Source: Atherinomorus stipes (taxonomy: Eukaryota; Chordata; Actinopteri; Atheriniformes; Atherinidae). Taken from it: a DNA stretch of 64,000 nt. The notes beneath the pieces were generated by a model, which worked only from the letters and a program-made list of their open reading frames with translations, was not told the origin of the DNA and did no database searches. Both the position numbers and the translations under genes were made by a program. The DNA lies in the NCBI GenBank assembly GCA_023101725.1, contig JALJCO010001338.1, positions 1-64,000 of the forward strand. The letters are read 5' to 3'. Positions 48,430 to 59,152 of the stretch are shown here, in pieces. Position 1 is the stretch's first letter; every line of letters begins with the position of its first letter.

Positions 48430-48747
48430 AGGGACATAGTGTAACTTTTGACCAAATCATTATTATTAATGTAAGTAATAACAGATGATTTCTTGGGTCA
48501 GTAAACATAACTTGATGCTTGTGGGGGCTCTGAGGGGGCTGCCCTTCTCAAAAACCAGACACTGTGTCTTTGCAGGAGCGGATTGGTCTCTCATTGGATC
48601 ATGTGACCTGGAGCGCTTTGCTTTATGACTCCATGACTTCAAATTAGCTGGTAAAAGATAAAACTGTTCACTTTAGCCACAGTTGTGTAGCCTGTGGGAA
48701 GTTACAGGTTTAGTGCCCCTAGTGGCCAAAAGTTACACGGCGTCCCT
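48430..48747. mobile_element. TTAA-type miniature element, family T3
   Basis: Starts AGGGACATAGTGTAACTTTT after TTAA (48426-48429) and ends AAAAGTTACACGGCGTCCCT, followed by TTCAA (a decayed TTAA). About 318 bp, non-coding. Confidence 0.6.
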
Positions 48748-48759
48748 TTCAACCTCAAT

Positions 48760-49425
48760 TTCAACTTTATTTACAGTACGTACATAGCAAGCATAAAAAT
48801 CGGTGTATTTTTAAGAACCTGACAATTCAATTCGATTTTTATACTTTGGGTTACAAAGTGATACGACATAGATTTGATTCAATATTAATTAAAATGCTTT
48901 AATAACGATTCAGTTCAGAGTAGAAACTGTTGTAAATTTCTAAATATTTATTTTCATGCCCATGAGAACGCGTGTTATCTGTAACCTCATATATTTTTGG
49001 GTAATAAAACGTCTGAAAATAAGAAAAAATAACGGAGATGTAGAGGTGAGGGGTGGGACTAGGGATGGAAAGTAGCTTCTTTCTAAATCGGTATTTTTAC
49101 AGAGAAATTTTGTTCATTAACATGTACTGTCCAATTTAAATAAATAAAGTCTCTGTCCAAGATCGAATCATCTTAAAAACAATAATAAAATCACATTTTA
49201 TTACATTATGTGATTTTACATTACATTAATTAATTTTATCACATTAATTGAGAAAAAGGTAGTATGTGGATATAAGGTATAATGGTATAAAGGTTTTAAA
49301 GAAGCTTAAAAATGAATGTAATCTGAATAATTAATAATGAAAACAAAAAATAAGTGCACAGTAAAGAAAAATATTGTTTTAAAATTGAAATTAAAATGAA
49401 CTAAAAGCTAAACTGAAAAGGTAGG
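48760..49425. other. Intergenic repeat debris
   Basis: Text at 48825-48930 (CAATTCGATTTTTATAC and following) resembles a hAT-like repeat. The rest is AT-rich without a call. Confidence 0.35.
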
Positions 49426-49925
49426 TCTTGAGTCTCTCTTCAAAAACATCAACAGTCTCTGCAGCCCTGAGGTCTTGAGACCAGTCTTGAGACCACTTTT
49501 TGGCGGTCTTGGTTTTGTAACGGTCTCAGCAGTCTTTGGTCTTGGTCCTGGTCCTGGTCTTAGGTCTCACAATGTCTCGGACTGGCCGAGCGGTCTTAAA
49601 GGTATTTGTAACCTATAATATCCAGGTAGGCACAGGTTTTTTTAAAAATAAATATTGTTTTACACTCCCTTCAATTACATATCAAGTACCAAATAATACA
49701 ATTTCATTTTTATACTAAGCAGCTGAACCCAGTTTGGTGCTTGGTTCGACAACTCATGTAAAATGGCAAAAAAATGTTTTTTTCTGTTGGTTTCAGGCGT
49801 GGTCTAGAACTGAACTAGTCTTGGTTTTGACTTGGTCTGTCTTGGTCTTGCTCTTGACACTCTTTGGTCTTGATAATGTCTCTGTTTAGGTGGTCTTGAC
49901 TACAAGTCTACCGTAAGTGTACAAA
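49425..49925. repeat. GGTCTTG-rich repeat
   Basis: Two dense clusters of GGTCTTG/GTCTTGG (49425-49600 and 49800-49915) flank an AT-rich middle. Simple-sequence-like and of unknown class. Its open frames (MVLVLVLVLG) are artefacts. Confidence 0.5.
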
Positions 49926-50376
49926 CTTACGGAACAACTAAAAGGCTGGTACCTGAGGACCTCAGGGTCAACAAGGGCTCATAGTTGAAGAGCAGATTAG
50001 ATTAATAAGAAGGTCCATGACCATTAAAGGAATAGTACACCCACAGAATGATGTGCGGTCATCTTCTACTCACCCTCATGCTGAGCAAGCCTCTGGAGCA
50101 CTTTTTTAATATCTCAAATGCAGACGGAAATGGGGGTGTTCGTCATCCACCAACTTTAATGTAATCGATGTGGCCGGCACTCCAAACAAAAAGGTCCATA
50201 AAAGTCCACAAAAACTTGTCAATATTCCTCCATACTGCTTGTCCAATGTAATCCAAGTGTCCGGAGTGGGTCCATAATTTTATATATTTTTATAGCTTAA
50301 TCACTACTACATCTAGCTACCGTGAAGCACGTCCTTGCGAGTTCACGCCACTATGGAAGTATAGATATAAGTGGGT

Positions 50377-50640
50377 AGGGGGAGTGGGTAGCCTAGTGGT
50401 AGCGTCGTGGGCTTTGGCGCATAGGTCCTGGGTTCAAGACCGCGTCATGACACTCAGGAAAAACCCACTGTGGACCCCTGAGCAAGGTCCTTAACGGTCC
50501 TTAACCTGCTGGTCCTTAACCCCCACCAACTGCTCCCCGGGCTCCCTAAGCAGCAGCCCACTGCTCTCTGATACTTCAGAGATGGGTGAAACACAGATCC
50601 TTAATTTCCCCTCCGCAATCATACAAGTAAAATAAAAAAA
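50377..50640 (+). mobile_element. tRNA-derived SINE
   Basis: A box TAGCCTAGTGG at 50389 and B-box-like GGTTCAAGACC at 50431, body ACTGTGGACCCCTGAGCAAG, and an A-rich tail after CAATCATACAAGTAAAAT. AAGGTCCTTAAC-type text is repeated locally, lengthening this copy. Confidence 0.75.
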
Positions 50641-50770
50641 AAGCCCTAGCAGACAAGATCACACATCTTTTTCTTTCTTTGTTTTAAATCAATAGCCAAC
50701 CCCTCTCGTGTTTGTCCGCAGCTTGTTGACTCTTATGTAAACAGTGGATTTCCTCTTCTACGCTTGCATT

Positions 50771-51000
50771 TGGGGGTAGCCTAGTGGTAGGGGCGCGGGC
50801 TTTGGTGCAGAGGACCCAGGTTCGAGTGCCCTACATGACATTCCGGTAAACAACTGTGGACCCTTCAGCAAGGTCCTTAACTCCCACCAACTGCTCCCCG
50901 GGGCTTTAAGTAGCAGCCCACTGCTCTCTGGCACTAATGTACAGAGATGGGTAAAAATGCAGAGCCCTAATTTCCCCTCAGGGATCTCAACAGTGTATAC
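50771..51000 (+). mobile_element. tRNA-derived SINE
   Basis: A box TAGCCTAGTGG at 50777, B-box-like GGTTCGAGTGC at 50819, same body as the other copies (AGCAGCCCACTGCTCTCTGG) and tail TAATTTCCCCTCAGGGATCT. The B box is closest to the GGTTCGAnnCC consensus of the three copies. Confidence 0.75.
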
Positions 51001-51405
51001 ATAGTATATATATATATATACATATCGGCAGAGTAAGCGCTGAATGCTGTGGCTTCCGTAGAGTTGTGAACTTGCACAAACATGCTAATAGGAAGTACAA
51101 TGTTCTACTGTTTAGGCTATAAAAATATACTCGCTTGGAGTAAATTCTGGACACTACCCACTCAGGACACTTGGATTACATTGGACGAGCAGTATGGAGG
51201 AATATTGACAAGTTTTTGTGGACTTTTATGGACCTTTTTGTGTTGAGCACCGATGAACTCCATTATATGAAAGTTGGGGGAAAACGAAAACCTGTCTGAT
51301 CTCCGGCTGCATTTGAGATATTAAAAAGTGCTCCAGAGTCTTGTTCACCATGAGGGTGAGTAGAAAATGAAGGCACATCATTCTGTGGGTGTACTATTCC
51401 TTTAA

Positions 51406-51710
51406 GACCTTTATGAACCACTAAAAAGGTTCAAGTCCCCGACAGCACTCAGGTGAACCACTATGGGCCCTTCAGCAAAGTCCTTAAAGTGACAGTGGCA
51501 TGAAATTCACGGCAACTTTTGGTCCCTTTTTAGTCAGACTGTAAGTACCTGAATACTGTGCGAAAGGATTGTTCGCCGTAACTCAGTCTTGTCATAGAAT
51601 AGCAGGCGCTAAGAATTAGAGCTACTGTTAGCATACAATGACTGTGGTTCGGTGGGCGGGACCAGAAGGCACGCTTGTCACCATGTGCTTCTGTTGTCAA
51701 TGAGTCTCTA
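51406..51710. other. Intergenic, no feature
   Basis: A TTAAAGTGACAGTGGCATG end-like motif at 51484 may be the left end of a further TTAA element. Its partner was not found. Confidence 0.3.
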
Positions 51711-51712
51711 TA

Positions 51713-52831
51713 GGGGATTATCACGCTTACCGGAAGTTGCCGGCTTTTGACACTTCCTCTTCCGGGCCATGTTAACGACAGCCGTTCCTGCTCTGTTATA
51801 CTGTTTAAATCGTATAAACTCCAAACATATTTAAGTTTTCATTCTAGACTGAAGTGATGCTGGATCAAAGCGATCGATTTGCCGCGGTGAAGGGCCGAAC
51901 TTTATAATAAAACACACGTTTGTTTGTCCCCGGTGGGGCACAACACCGGCACTTCACAGCATGCTAGCATTAGCCAGCTAACGTTTACTGACGTGCTTAA
52001 CGTTGTGCGTCTTAAAACACACAAACATCTGAAAATCGGGTCTGTACCTCCCCGTTTCCAGTGGAACAACTGGGGATTGCCAAGAAAGGAGACGCTTTCA
52101 GATGATTGTGTGTTTTCAGCCGCACAAAGTTAGGCACGTTATCGAGCTGGCTAATGCTAACACGACTGCGCAGTCTGCCGGCCACAAACAAACGTGTGTC
52201 GTTTTATTATAAAGTTCGGTCCTTCACCACGGCGAATCGGTCGTTTTGATCTACTTCTTCCTCAGCATCACTTCAGTCTGGAATGAAAACTTGGCATTGG
52301 CGTTTATCCGATTTACAAAGTTTAACAGAGTAGTAGCTGGGGGACTATTGTTAGCAGGTTAGCATTAGCCAGCTTGATGACGTGCCTAACTTTGTGCGGC
52401 TGAAAACACACAATCATCTGAAAGCGTCTCCTTTCTTGGCAGTCCCCAGTTGTTCCACTGGAAACGGGGGAGGTACAGACCCGATTTTCAGATGTTTGTG
52501 TGTTTTAAGACGCACAATGTTAAGCACGTCAGTAAACGTTAGCTGGCTAATGCTAGCATACTGTGAAGTGCCGGTGTTGTGCCCCACCGGCGACAAACAA
52601 ACGTGTGTTTTATTATAAAGTTCGGCCCTTCACCGTGGCAAATCGATCGCTTTGATCCAGCTTTTGATCCAGTATCACTTCAGTCTAGAATGAAAACTTA
52701 AATATGTTTGGAGTTTATACGATTTAAACAGTATAACAGAGCAGGAACGGCTGTCGTTAACATGGCCCGGAAGAGGAAGTGCCAAATGTTTCAACTTCCG
52801 GAAACCGGAACGCGGAAGCGTGATAATCCCC
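51713..52831. mobile_element. 1.1-kb foldback element with long inverted arms
   Basis: Ends GGGGATTATCACGCTT and AAGCGTGATAATCCCC, flanked by TA (51711-51712, 52832-52833). The left arm 51713-52161 and right arm 52358-52831 are near-identical inverted copies. The spacer of about 195 bp is itself a diverged piece of the outer arm (ACAAACAAACGTGTGT, TTTATTATAAAGTTCGG). It is GC-richer than its surroundings, with CCGGAAG motifs near both ends. No transposase. Confidence 0.75.
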
Positions 52832-52833
52832 TA

Positions 52834-53180
52834 TGGTCCTCATCTGCTGAAACATGTGCTCTTGCGGAGAGGAGGTGGAGTGATACGAAGATACCTGGAG
52901 ACATTCGCCCATACACCCAGCAGGAACCTGCAGACATGCGCCTCTCCACACACTCATGTTGGAGTAAAAAAAAGAGTTGCTGTGTTCTGTTGAACACGGC
53001 TGCACGTCAGGCTGGAAGAAGTTCGTATTGAGTCTCTGTGGATCTATACAGGACGTACGACGACGACGGCGTCACCAACCTGCGTGAGTATGAATAGAGT
53101 TTAAAAAGAAAACAGCATCATATTCCAGCAACACGTTTCCCTGAATTTTTTACTTCACCCATTAACCGAATTCAGTTATT
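52834..53180. other. Intergenic, no feature
   Basis: No gene recognised. The open frame crossing from the palindrome to 53031 has no family resemblance. Confidence 0.35.
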
Positions 53181-53181
53181 A

Positions 53182-54745
53182 CAGGGAGTGCAGAATTATT
53201 AGGTAAATGAGTATTTTGACCACATCGTCCTCTTTATGCATGTTGTCTTACTCTAAGCTGTATATGCCCAAAGCCAACTACCAATTAAGCATATCAGGTG
53301 ATGTGCATCTCTGTAATGACGAGGGCTGTGGTCTAATGACATCAACACCCTATATCAGGTGTATTAGGCAATAAAAATTATTAGGCAACTTAACAATAAA
53401 CAAATATATACCCATTTCAATTATTTATTTTCACCAGGGAAACCAACATAACAGCTCAACATTCACAAATATACATTTCTGACATTCAAAAACCAAACAA
53501 AAACAAATCAGTGACCAATATAGCCACCTTTCTTTGCAAGGACACTCAAAAGCTGCCATCCATGGATCCTGTCACTGTTTTGATCTGTTCACGATCAACA
53601 TTGCGTGCAGCAGCAACCACAGCCTCCCAGACATTGTTCAGAGAGGTGGACTGTTTTCCCTCCTTGTAAATCTCACAGTTGATGAGGGACCACAGGTTCT
53701 CTATGGGGTTAGATCAGGTGAACAAGGAGGCCATGTCATTAGTTTTTCTTCTTTTAGACCCTTTCTTGCAGCCACGCTGTGGAGTACTTGGATGCGTGTG
53801 ATGGAGCATTGTCCTGCATGAAAATCATATTTTTCTTGAAGGATGTGGACTTCTTCCTGTACCACTGCTTGAAGAAGGTGTCTTCCAGAAACTGGCAGTA
53901 GGACTGGGAGTTGAGCTTGACTCCATCCTCAACCCGAAAAGGCCCCACAAGCTCATCTTTGATGATACCAGCCCATACCAGTACCCCACCTCCACCTTGC
54001 TGGCGTCTGAGTGGGACTGGAGCTCTCTGTCCTTTACCGATCCAGCCACGGTTCCTCCTCTGCCCCATCAAGACTCTCTCTCATTTCATCAGTCCATAAA
54101 ACCTTAGAAAAATCAGTCTGAGATATTTCTTGGCCCAGTCTTGACGTTTCAGCTTGTGTGTCTTGTTCAGTGGTGGTGGTTTTTCAGCCTTTCTTACCTT
54201 GGCCATGTCTCTGAGTATTGCACACCTTGTGCTTTTGGGCACTCCAGTGATGTTGCAGCTCTGAAATATGGCAAAACTGCTGGCAAGTGGCATCTTGGCA
54301 GCTGCACGCTTGACTTTTCTCAGTTCATGGGCAGTTATTTTTGCGCCTTGGTTTTTCCACACGTTTCTTGCGACCCTGTTGACTATTTTGAAATGAAACG
54401 TTTGATTGTTGGATGATCACGCTTCAGAAGCTTGGCAATTTTAAGAGTGCTGCATCCCTCTGCAAGATATCTCACTATTTTTGACTTTTCAGAGCCTGTC
54501 AAGTCCCTCTATGACCCATTTTGCCAAAGGAAAGGAAGTTGCCTAATAATTATGTTTGCCTAATACACCTGATATAGGGTGTTGTTGTCATTAGACCACA
54601 GCCGTTCTCGTTACAGAGATGCACATCACCTGATACGCTTAATTGGTAGTAGGCTTTGGGCCTATACAACTTTGAGTAAGACAACATGCATAAAGAGGAT
54701 GATGTGGTCAAAATACTAATTTGCCTAATAATTCTGTACTACCTG
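53182..54745 (-). mobile_element. Tc1-like transposon, family 3, copy B
   Basis: Starts CAGGGAGTGCAGAATTATTA after TA. The right end, TAATTCTGTACTACCTG, is decayed. It matches copy A (37431) along its length but lacks the 94-bp duplication. Transposase on the minus strand. Confidence 0.85.
53600..54480 (-). pseudogene. Tc1-like transposase remnant, family 3 copy B
   Basis: Minus-strand pieces at 54081-54362 and 53754-54071 include KRAAAKMPLASSFAIFQSC and VLVWAGIIKDELVGPFRVED. They are in different frames, with further breaks near 53715, where a base is missing relative to copy A. Confidence 0.8.
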
Positions 54746-54749
54746 CAGT

Positions 54750-55040
54750 AAATACTAAAGATATATTACACTAGTTCTGCTCGTTAGATCTGTCTTCGTC
54801 TGACTGGAGCAGTACAGAAACAGTGATGATGATCATGAAGGCCTGATTGCAAACCCGAGTCAATGTGGGCAGTCGAACACTCGCGAACAACGGGAAGAAT
54901 TATAAACTGGAATCATCACAAACATCAGTTTTCCTCAGAGATAAAAGACAGGAACATGATGAGAAACGTTTATTAGAAACTTTGTGTTTCTTGGTGGGGG
55001 CTGGAAGCCGTTATAACCTCCTGAGGAGGAGACAGAGCTG
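54750..55040. other. Intergenic, no feature
   Basis: No supported feature. Confidence 0.3.
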
Positions 55041-55049
55041 CAGGGAGAT

Positions 55050-55795
55050 TTTGGGTGAATCCCATTTCACCCCTTAGCCCTTCCCCTCCGTTTTGCACGT
55101 TCATGTGTAGGGGTAGGGGTGTCCCAATACCTGTAGGATGGAGGGGAGGGGCTAAGGGGTAGGGCTATATACCCCTTCAAACGAAGATTTTTCGAGAGCA
55201 CACTTCAAACGAAGGGGTATGAAAATCACTGGGACGACGGCTGCTACTGAGTCCAAAAACATCCACAAATGTAAATATTTCTCCATAAATAAAGTTTAAA
55301 AAGTGTGAAAACCATTATATAGTCTAGTTTAATGCTGTTTAAATGTTTAACGGTCATTTTTTTTGCAAAATGCACATGAAAAAAAAATCGCGAGTACTAC
55401 ATTGACGCTTCAGTTATATAAACGCTACCAGGCTGAAAACCAGCGGTGCTCTGCAGCCCTGATAATCTAGATGATCAATAAGAAATTCAGCAGCATCGCT
55501 GCTGGTCTTCATGGGATAAAACACAGGCAGGGATGTCATGCAAAAAATCGAATTTGCTTGTTAACGTTAATCCACAGCTGTAGACGGCTGATTTCTCCAG
55601 ATTTGCGCCAACAGCTCAGCGCACATCTGCTTACACACAAGCCGGCGGAATCACTGATGACGTATGTGATTCTTGAAGGGGTGTCCCAATTTGAAGGGGT
55701 TGACTTTCACCCCTACCCCTTGTAGCTTCGTTTTAAGTGCAAGGGCCAGGGGGAAGGGGGAAGGGGTAGGGGTAAAAAAGAGAATTGGGATTGGG
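55050..55795. mobile_element. Inverted-repeat element rich in CCCCTACCCC
   Basis: Left text GAATCCCATTTCACCCCTTA is an approximate mirror of right text AGGGGTAAAAAAGAGAATTG. GGGGTAGGGGTGTCCCAATA and GGGTGTCCCAATTTGAAGG recur inside. Class not certain; no coding text. Confidence 0.5.
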
Positions 55796-55799
55796 CCTT

Positions 55800-56990
55800 T
55801 CTGCTAGTTCGGTCGGCACATTCCTGCAGAAATTATATCATCCACAAGTTTTTCAGTGGGGAGGACAAAAAGATTGCTGTTGTCCTTCGTACGCCAGGTA
55901 CAGGACGCCATGATGTCGGTTTGTTGTCGTAGGTCTCGGAGGGAGGGACTCAGAGAGTATAGTTTGGGGGAGGGAGGTAATGGGCTTTATGCACAGCTCC
56001 ACTATTTCCTGAACTAAAGGTAGCTCCTTTGCTTCCTGTCTTTCATTACTGGACGAACTGATTAATCCATGTGTGTATGAAGCGTTTTGGCTGGTGTTTA
56101 ATTTATGATTGTGTGTTTGTTTTTTGTTTTTTTAATGACTCAGCAGTGCAACTGCAACAGCGCTCAGTAATTTGACCTACATATCGCAGCAATAAGAAAC
56201 AATAGCCGACACTTAAACCGTATCTCAGTGTTTATCATTATGATAAACGTAGCAAAAAGCTTTGGCCAATTACAAATAAAGACAACAACTAGGAGCAGTC
56301 GAACTATCAATCTAACAACAAGCTGCTTGTTTTGTTTCCCTCACAAAAATGGCGCAAACTACCCTTAATGCATTGCGCTTTTGCGGACGTGACGTACTAA
56401 GTCAAAGACCGATTAGCGTTCCACTGTTCTCTGGTTTAAATGCAGAGACTGAATTTCCAATTGGGATTATTAAATTATCATTATTATCATAATTATTATC
56501 ATTAAAAGAATCCATTATTCATAGGTGAATAAGTGAATTTGATCTGAAAAATCCTCAGCGTACAAAAAATTTGAAATTTATCAAATTTCTGCCCCACCCC
56601 CCCCAAAAAGTTCAGTTTTGTCTTTTTCTTTTTTTTTTTTTTACTGCTGACAAATGTTGAAGCAGGTCAAATTTAACCAGGACAGTTTGTGAGGGTTAAC
56701 AAAGGAAAGACATGTTGCTTAATGTTGGATCTCTGGCAGCGGTTGCTTGTCTGTTGCTCCATGCAGGCGCTTCTCCTGCGGTAGACACACCCCATGCACA
56801 GCTAGCAAAGAGACACACAGGACACGTTTCTCCGAACTTTGTGTTTGCTCTCTGACAAGAGGCCGTTCTTTATTCACACTTTTAACAAGAACATTCACAC
56901 AGACGTTAACTACAACTTCTGTACGTGCACCAAGGGGCAAACTCCGCCTCAGAACAGTGAAGCTCGCTTCCTTGTTGTAAATAGTGTAAT
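55800..56990. other. Intergenic, no gene seen
   Basis: Mixed sequence with short T- and C-runs at 56590-56642. Open frames lack family resemblance. Confidence 0.35.
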
Positions 56991-56999
56991 CCTCCCTTC

Positions 57000-57645
57000 A
57001 TCCGCTAGGGGCTGGCTCCAAGAGCGAGCAAATCCCCATAGACTCCCATGTTAAAAACGCCAACTTCACAGCAGAAATAAACAGGTTTACAGCCTGGTTC
57101 AAAAAATCATTTTAGGTTTATTAGGTCAAGTTTACCTTCATGTCAACTGTGAGGGGGGTGAATTTTTTTATAACTCATTCGTTTAGATGTTATTTATTCT
57201 TCAAATTACACATAATTAAGGGTGTGTCCTTATGATTGACATGCGGCAGACCGGAAGCTCCGCCTGCCGACCGGAGGCTCCTAGTTAGCTCCTTCTTTGC
57301 TCTTAATAAGGTCTCAGTTTGTTACAGAGTCGCACAACGGCGGTGTTTAGTCAGCGAATTGCAAGTCTAAGCATGTCTTACCTTAACCATGCCGCTTAGG
57401 GGGCTTATCTTTGTTAGCTCCTCTTAGTTTCGTGTTAGCTCAGTTAGCGTTTAGCCCACAGTACGTCAGCTGTCAATCATTTGCCCCGCGGCCGCGCTGT
57501 GCCCATTTTAGTATTTTCCTGGAGTGACGACGTACGTGACACGGCAAGATGGCGACGGTAAGACACGCCCACCTGGCTTCACATTTCTCTATTCAGAAGA
57601 GACCGGAAGCTACGTCCAGTAATTATATACAGTCTATGACGTGCA
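57000..57645. repeat. Dispersed repeat with GC-rich 3' half
   Basis: Text such as AATCCCCATAGACTCCCATG and the end AATTATATACAGTCTATGAC is characteristic of a repeat seen widely in fish genomes (recognised from pattern memory). It includes a first-exon-like ATGGCGACGGTAAG at 57549, which is not taken as a gene. Confidence 0.45.
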
Positions 57646-58215
57646 CAGATCGTCTATTAGTGACAGACATCGCACTCTAACACTTAACCTGTAGTTAAAG
57701 AGACTTCTATTTTTAAGTGCATGCTGGTCTGCTGCAGTGTGTGGGAGGTCAGAGATGAAAATCAGAGAAGAGAAGCCACAGAGCAACCACAACCACTTCC
57801 TATTTATAAGAATTGTTCTCATTGCCGAGCTTGAACCCCGCGTTAACAGTTAACCCATCTCTGTTTAGGGTAACAGAATCCTTGTAACTCAATTCTTAAA
57901 AAGAGGACGGCTAACAACCTCCATGTTTATGCTAAACTGGAATGAACAACATGCAGCATACCTGCAGCCTTCCTGTTTTCCTGTTACCACATTTAGATTT
58001 CCAACTTTGCTTTTAGAAGTAATCTAAATTACTGCAGAGACAGAGGAATAAATTTACCAGTTACGGTCCTGATTCCCTTGATATTTTAAAGCAACTTTGT
58101 AGTTGGTTTATTGACCCACCATGAGCAGGGGGCAGGTAAGCTTTGGGTTCAGGGGGACATTTCTTTCACTAAAGCTGCTAAATTAAAATCTCTCTTTATT
58201 TCTTGTATATAAAAT
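57646..58215. other. Intergenic, no feature
   Basis: No gene or repeat boundary recognised. Confidence 0.3.
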
Positions 58216-58224
58216 ACAAGTAGT

Positions 58225-58740
58225 CAGGGCCGTTGCAACAAGGCAAGCAAACCAAGCAATTACTAGCACTGCGAGCTGGACGGGGGCCCCAAGACAATAG
58301 CTGGTCTGGTTTTGAACTGAATGTAACGACAAACTGCGGAGCTTCCCTTTAAATTCAGTGATTGTCACTGCAGAAAAGTTTGGATAGGTGTCCACTCCCA
58401 TTCCCACTGCGTCTATCAGAGTGTGTCCCCCCTGCTATGACCCACCGTTTGTTAAAAAGTAGGCTTATATGTTATTACAGGTTCCTACATGTTTTAACAA
58501 GTTAAAGACTTTTTAAGACCTGAATTTAATTACCAAAACACAGATCCTTCTAGATTTATAAAGATAAAGTAAAAAAAGACATATTGAACAACTTTTGGCC
58601 ATCACAACCTACAGTATGTCTATCATTGGTACTCGGTTTGAAATTTTCTTACCAAAGGTAAACAAGATATTTACGCAAGTAAATATCAAGTACAAGTACA
58701 AGTTCTGCTCGGGGCCTCCAAATTCCTTGAAACGGCCCTG
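58225..58740. mobile_element. hAT-like miniature element with target duplication
   Basis: The left end CAGGGCCGTT is mirrored by AACGGCCCTG at the right. Flanks CAAGTAGT (58217-58224) and CAAATAGT (58741-58748) agree at 7 of 8 bases. No transposase. Confidence 0.7.
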
Positions 58741-58748
58741 CAAATAGT

Positions 58749-59115
58749 AAAAAGTATAACTGGATTGGCTTTTGTTTAATACAGAGAAGTAGCAGATTTC
58801 AATTCCTTCTTTGCTTTAAATCAATCTGAGCTGAAAATCCCCGCTCTGATCCAATAATTTGATGGTGTGAAACTACGTGTTTGCTTCTCAGACGTGGTTG
58901 ACACCCACAGTTTGCATCTTTTGCTGTCAAGCAGTTGAAACCACAGAAAGAAGATGAAGTGTGAAGAGGCTGTCTAGCAGGAATTGTATTGTTGCAAGTT
59001 TGCTTGATGAAGCATTTTAAGATCGACCTGATTTATAACCGACTGTAAATTCAGGTTGAGAGCCATCAGTCCCCACAGAGATTAAGAAACAACAGCTTGA
59101 ATTTCGCCGGCCAAA
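58749..59115 (+). promoter_or_regulatory. Upstream region of receptor gene 2
   Basis: A TTTATAAC motif at about 59032 lies some 80 bases before the ATG and could serve as a TATA box. Nothing else was recognised. The 5' UTR appears to lack upstream ATGs close to the start. Confidence 0.3.
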
Positions 59116-59152
59116 ATGAGGAACTTCTTTATCTTTTCCAGTCTTTTGTGTG
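59116..59152 (+). CDS. Receptor 2 exon 1 (signal peptide)
   Basis: MRNFFIFSSLLC, then the donor GTAAGA in phase 1. The ATG context AAAATGA is acceptable. Confidence 0.85.

Larger units (their letters stand above)
50028..51401. mobile_element. TTAA-flanked element, family T4, carrying two SINEs
   Basis: TTAA at 50024-50027 and 51402-51405. Ends AGGAATAGTACACCCACAGA and TCTGTGGGTGTACTATTCCT are exact inverted copies within arms of about 250 bp (also AAAGGTCCATAAAAGTCCAC and its mirror). No transposase. Two SINE copies sit in the middle. Confidence 0.75.

Noticed and set aside
49536..49718. Open frame MVLVLVLVLG
   Set aside because: Product of the GGTCCTGGTCTTGG simple repeat.
50389..50445. 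tRNA-like sequence with A and B boxes
   Set aside because: Part of a repeated SINE with a shared body and tail; no sign of a complete tRNA fold with anticodon arm and acceptor pairing.
52708..53031. 107-codon frame starting in the palindrome and running out of it
   Set aside because: Crosses the element boundary; no domain or conserved motif recognised.
57549..57565. First-exon-like ATGGCGACG followed by GTAAGAC
   Set aside because: Lies inside text matching a dispersed fish repeat (57000-57645), and no following exon with matching phase was recognised.
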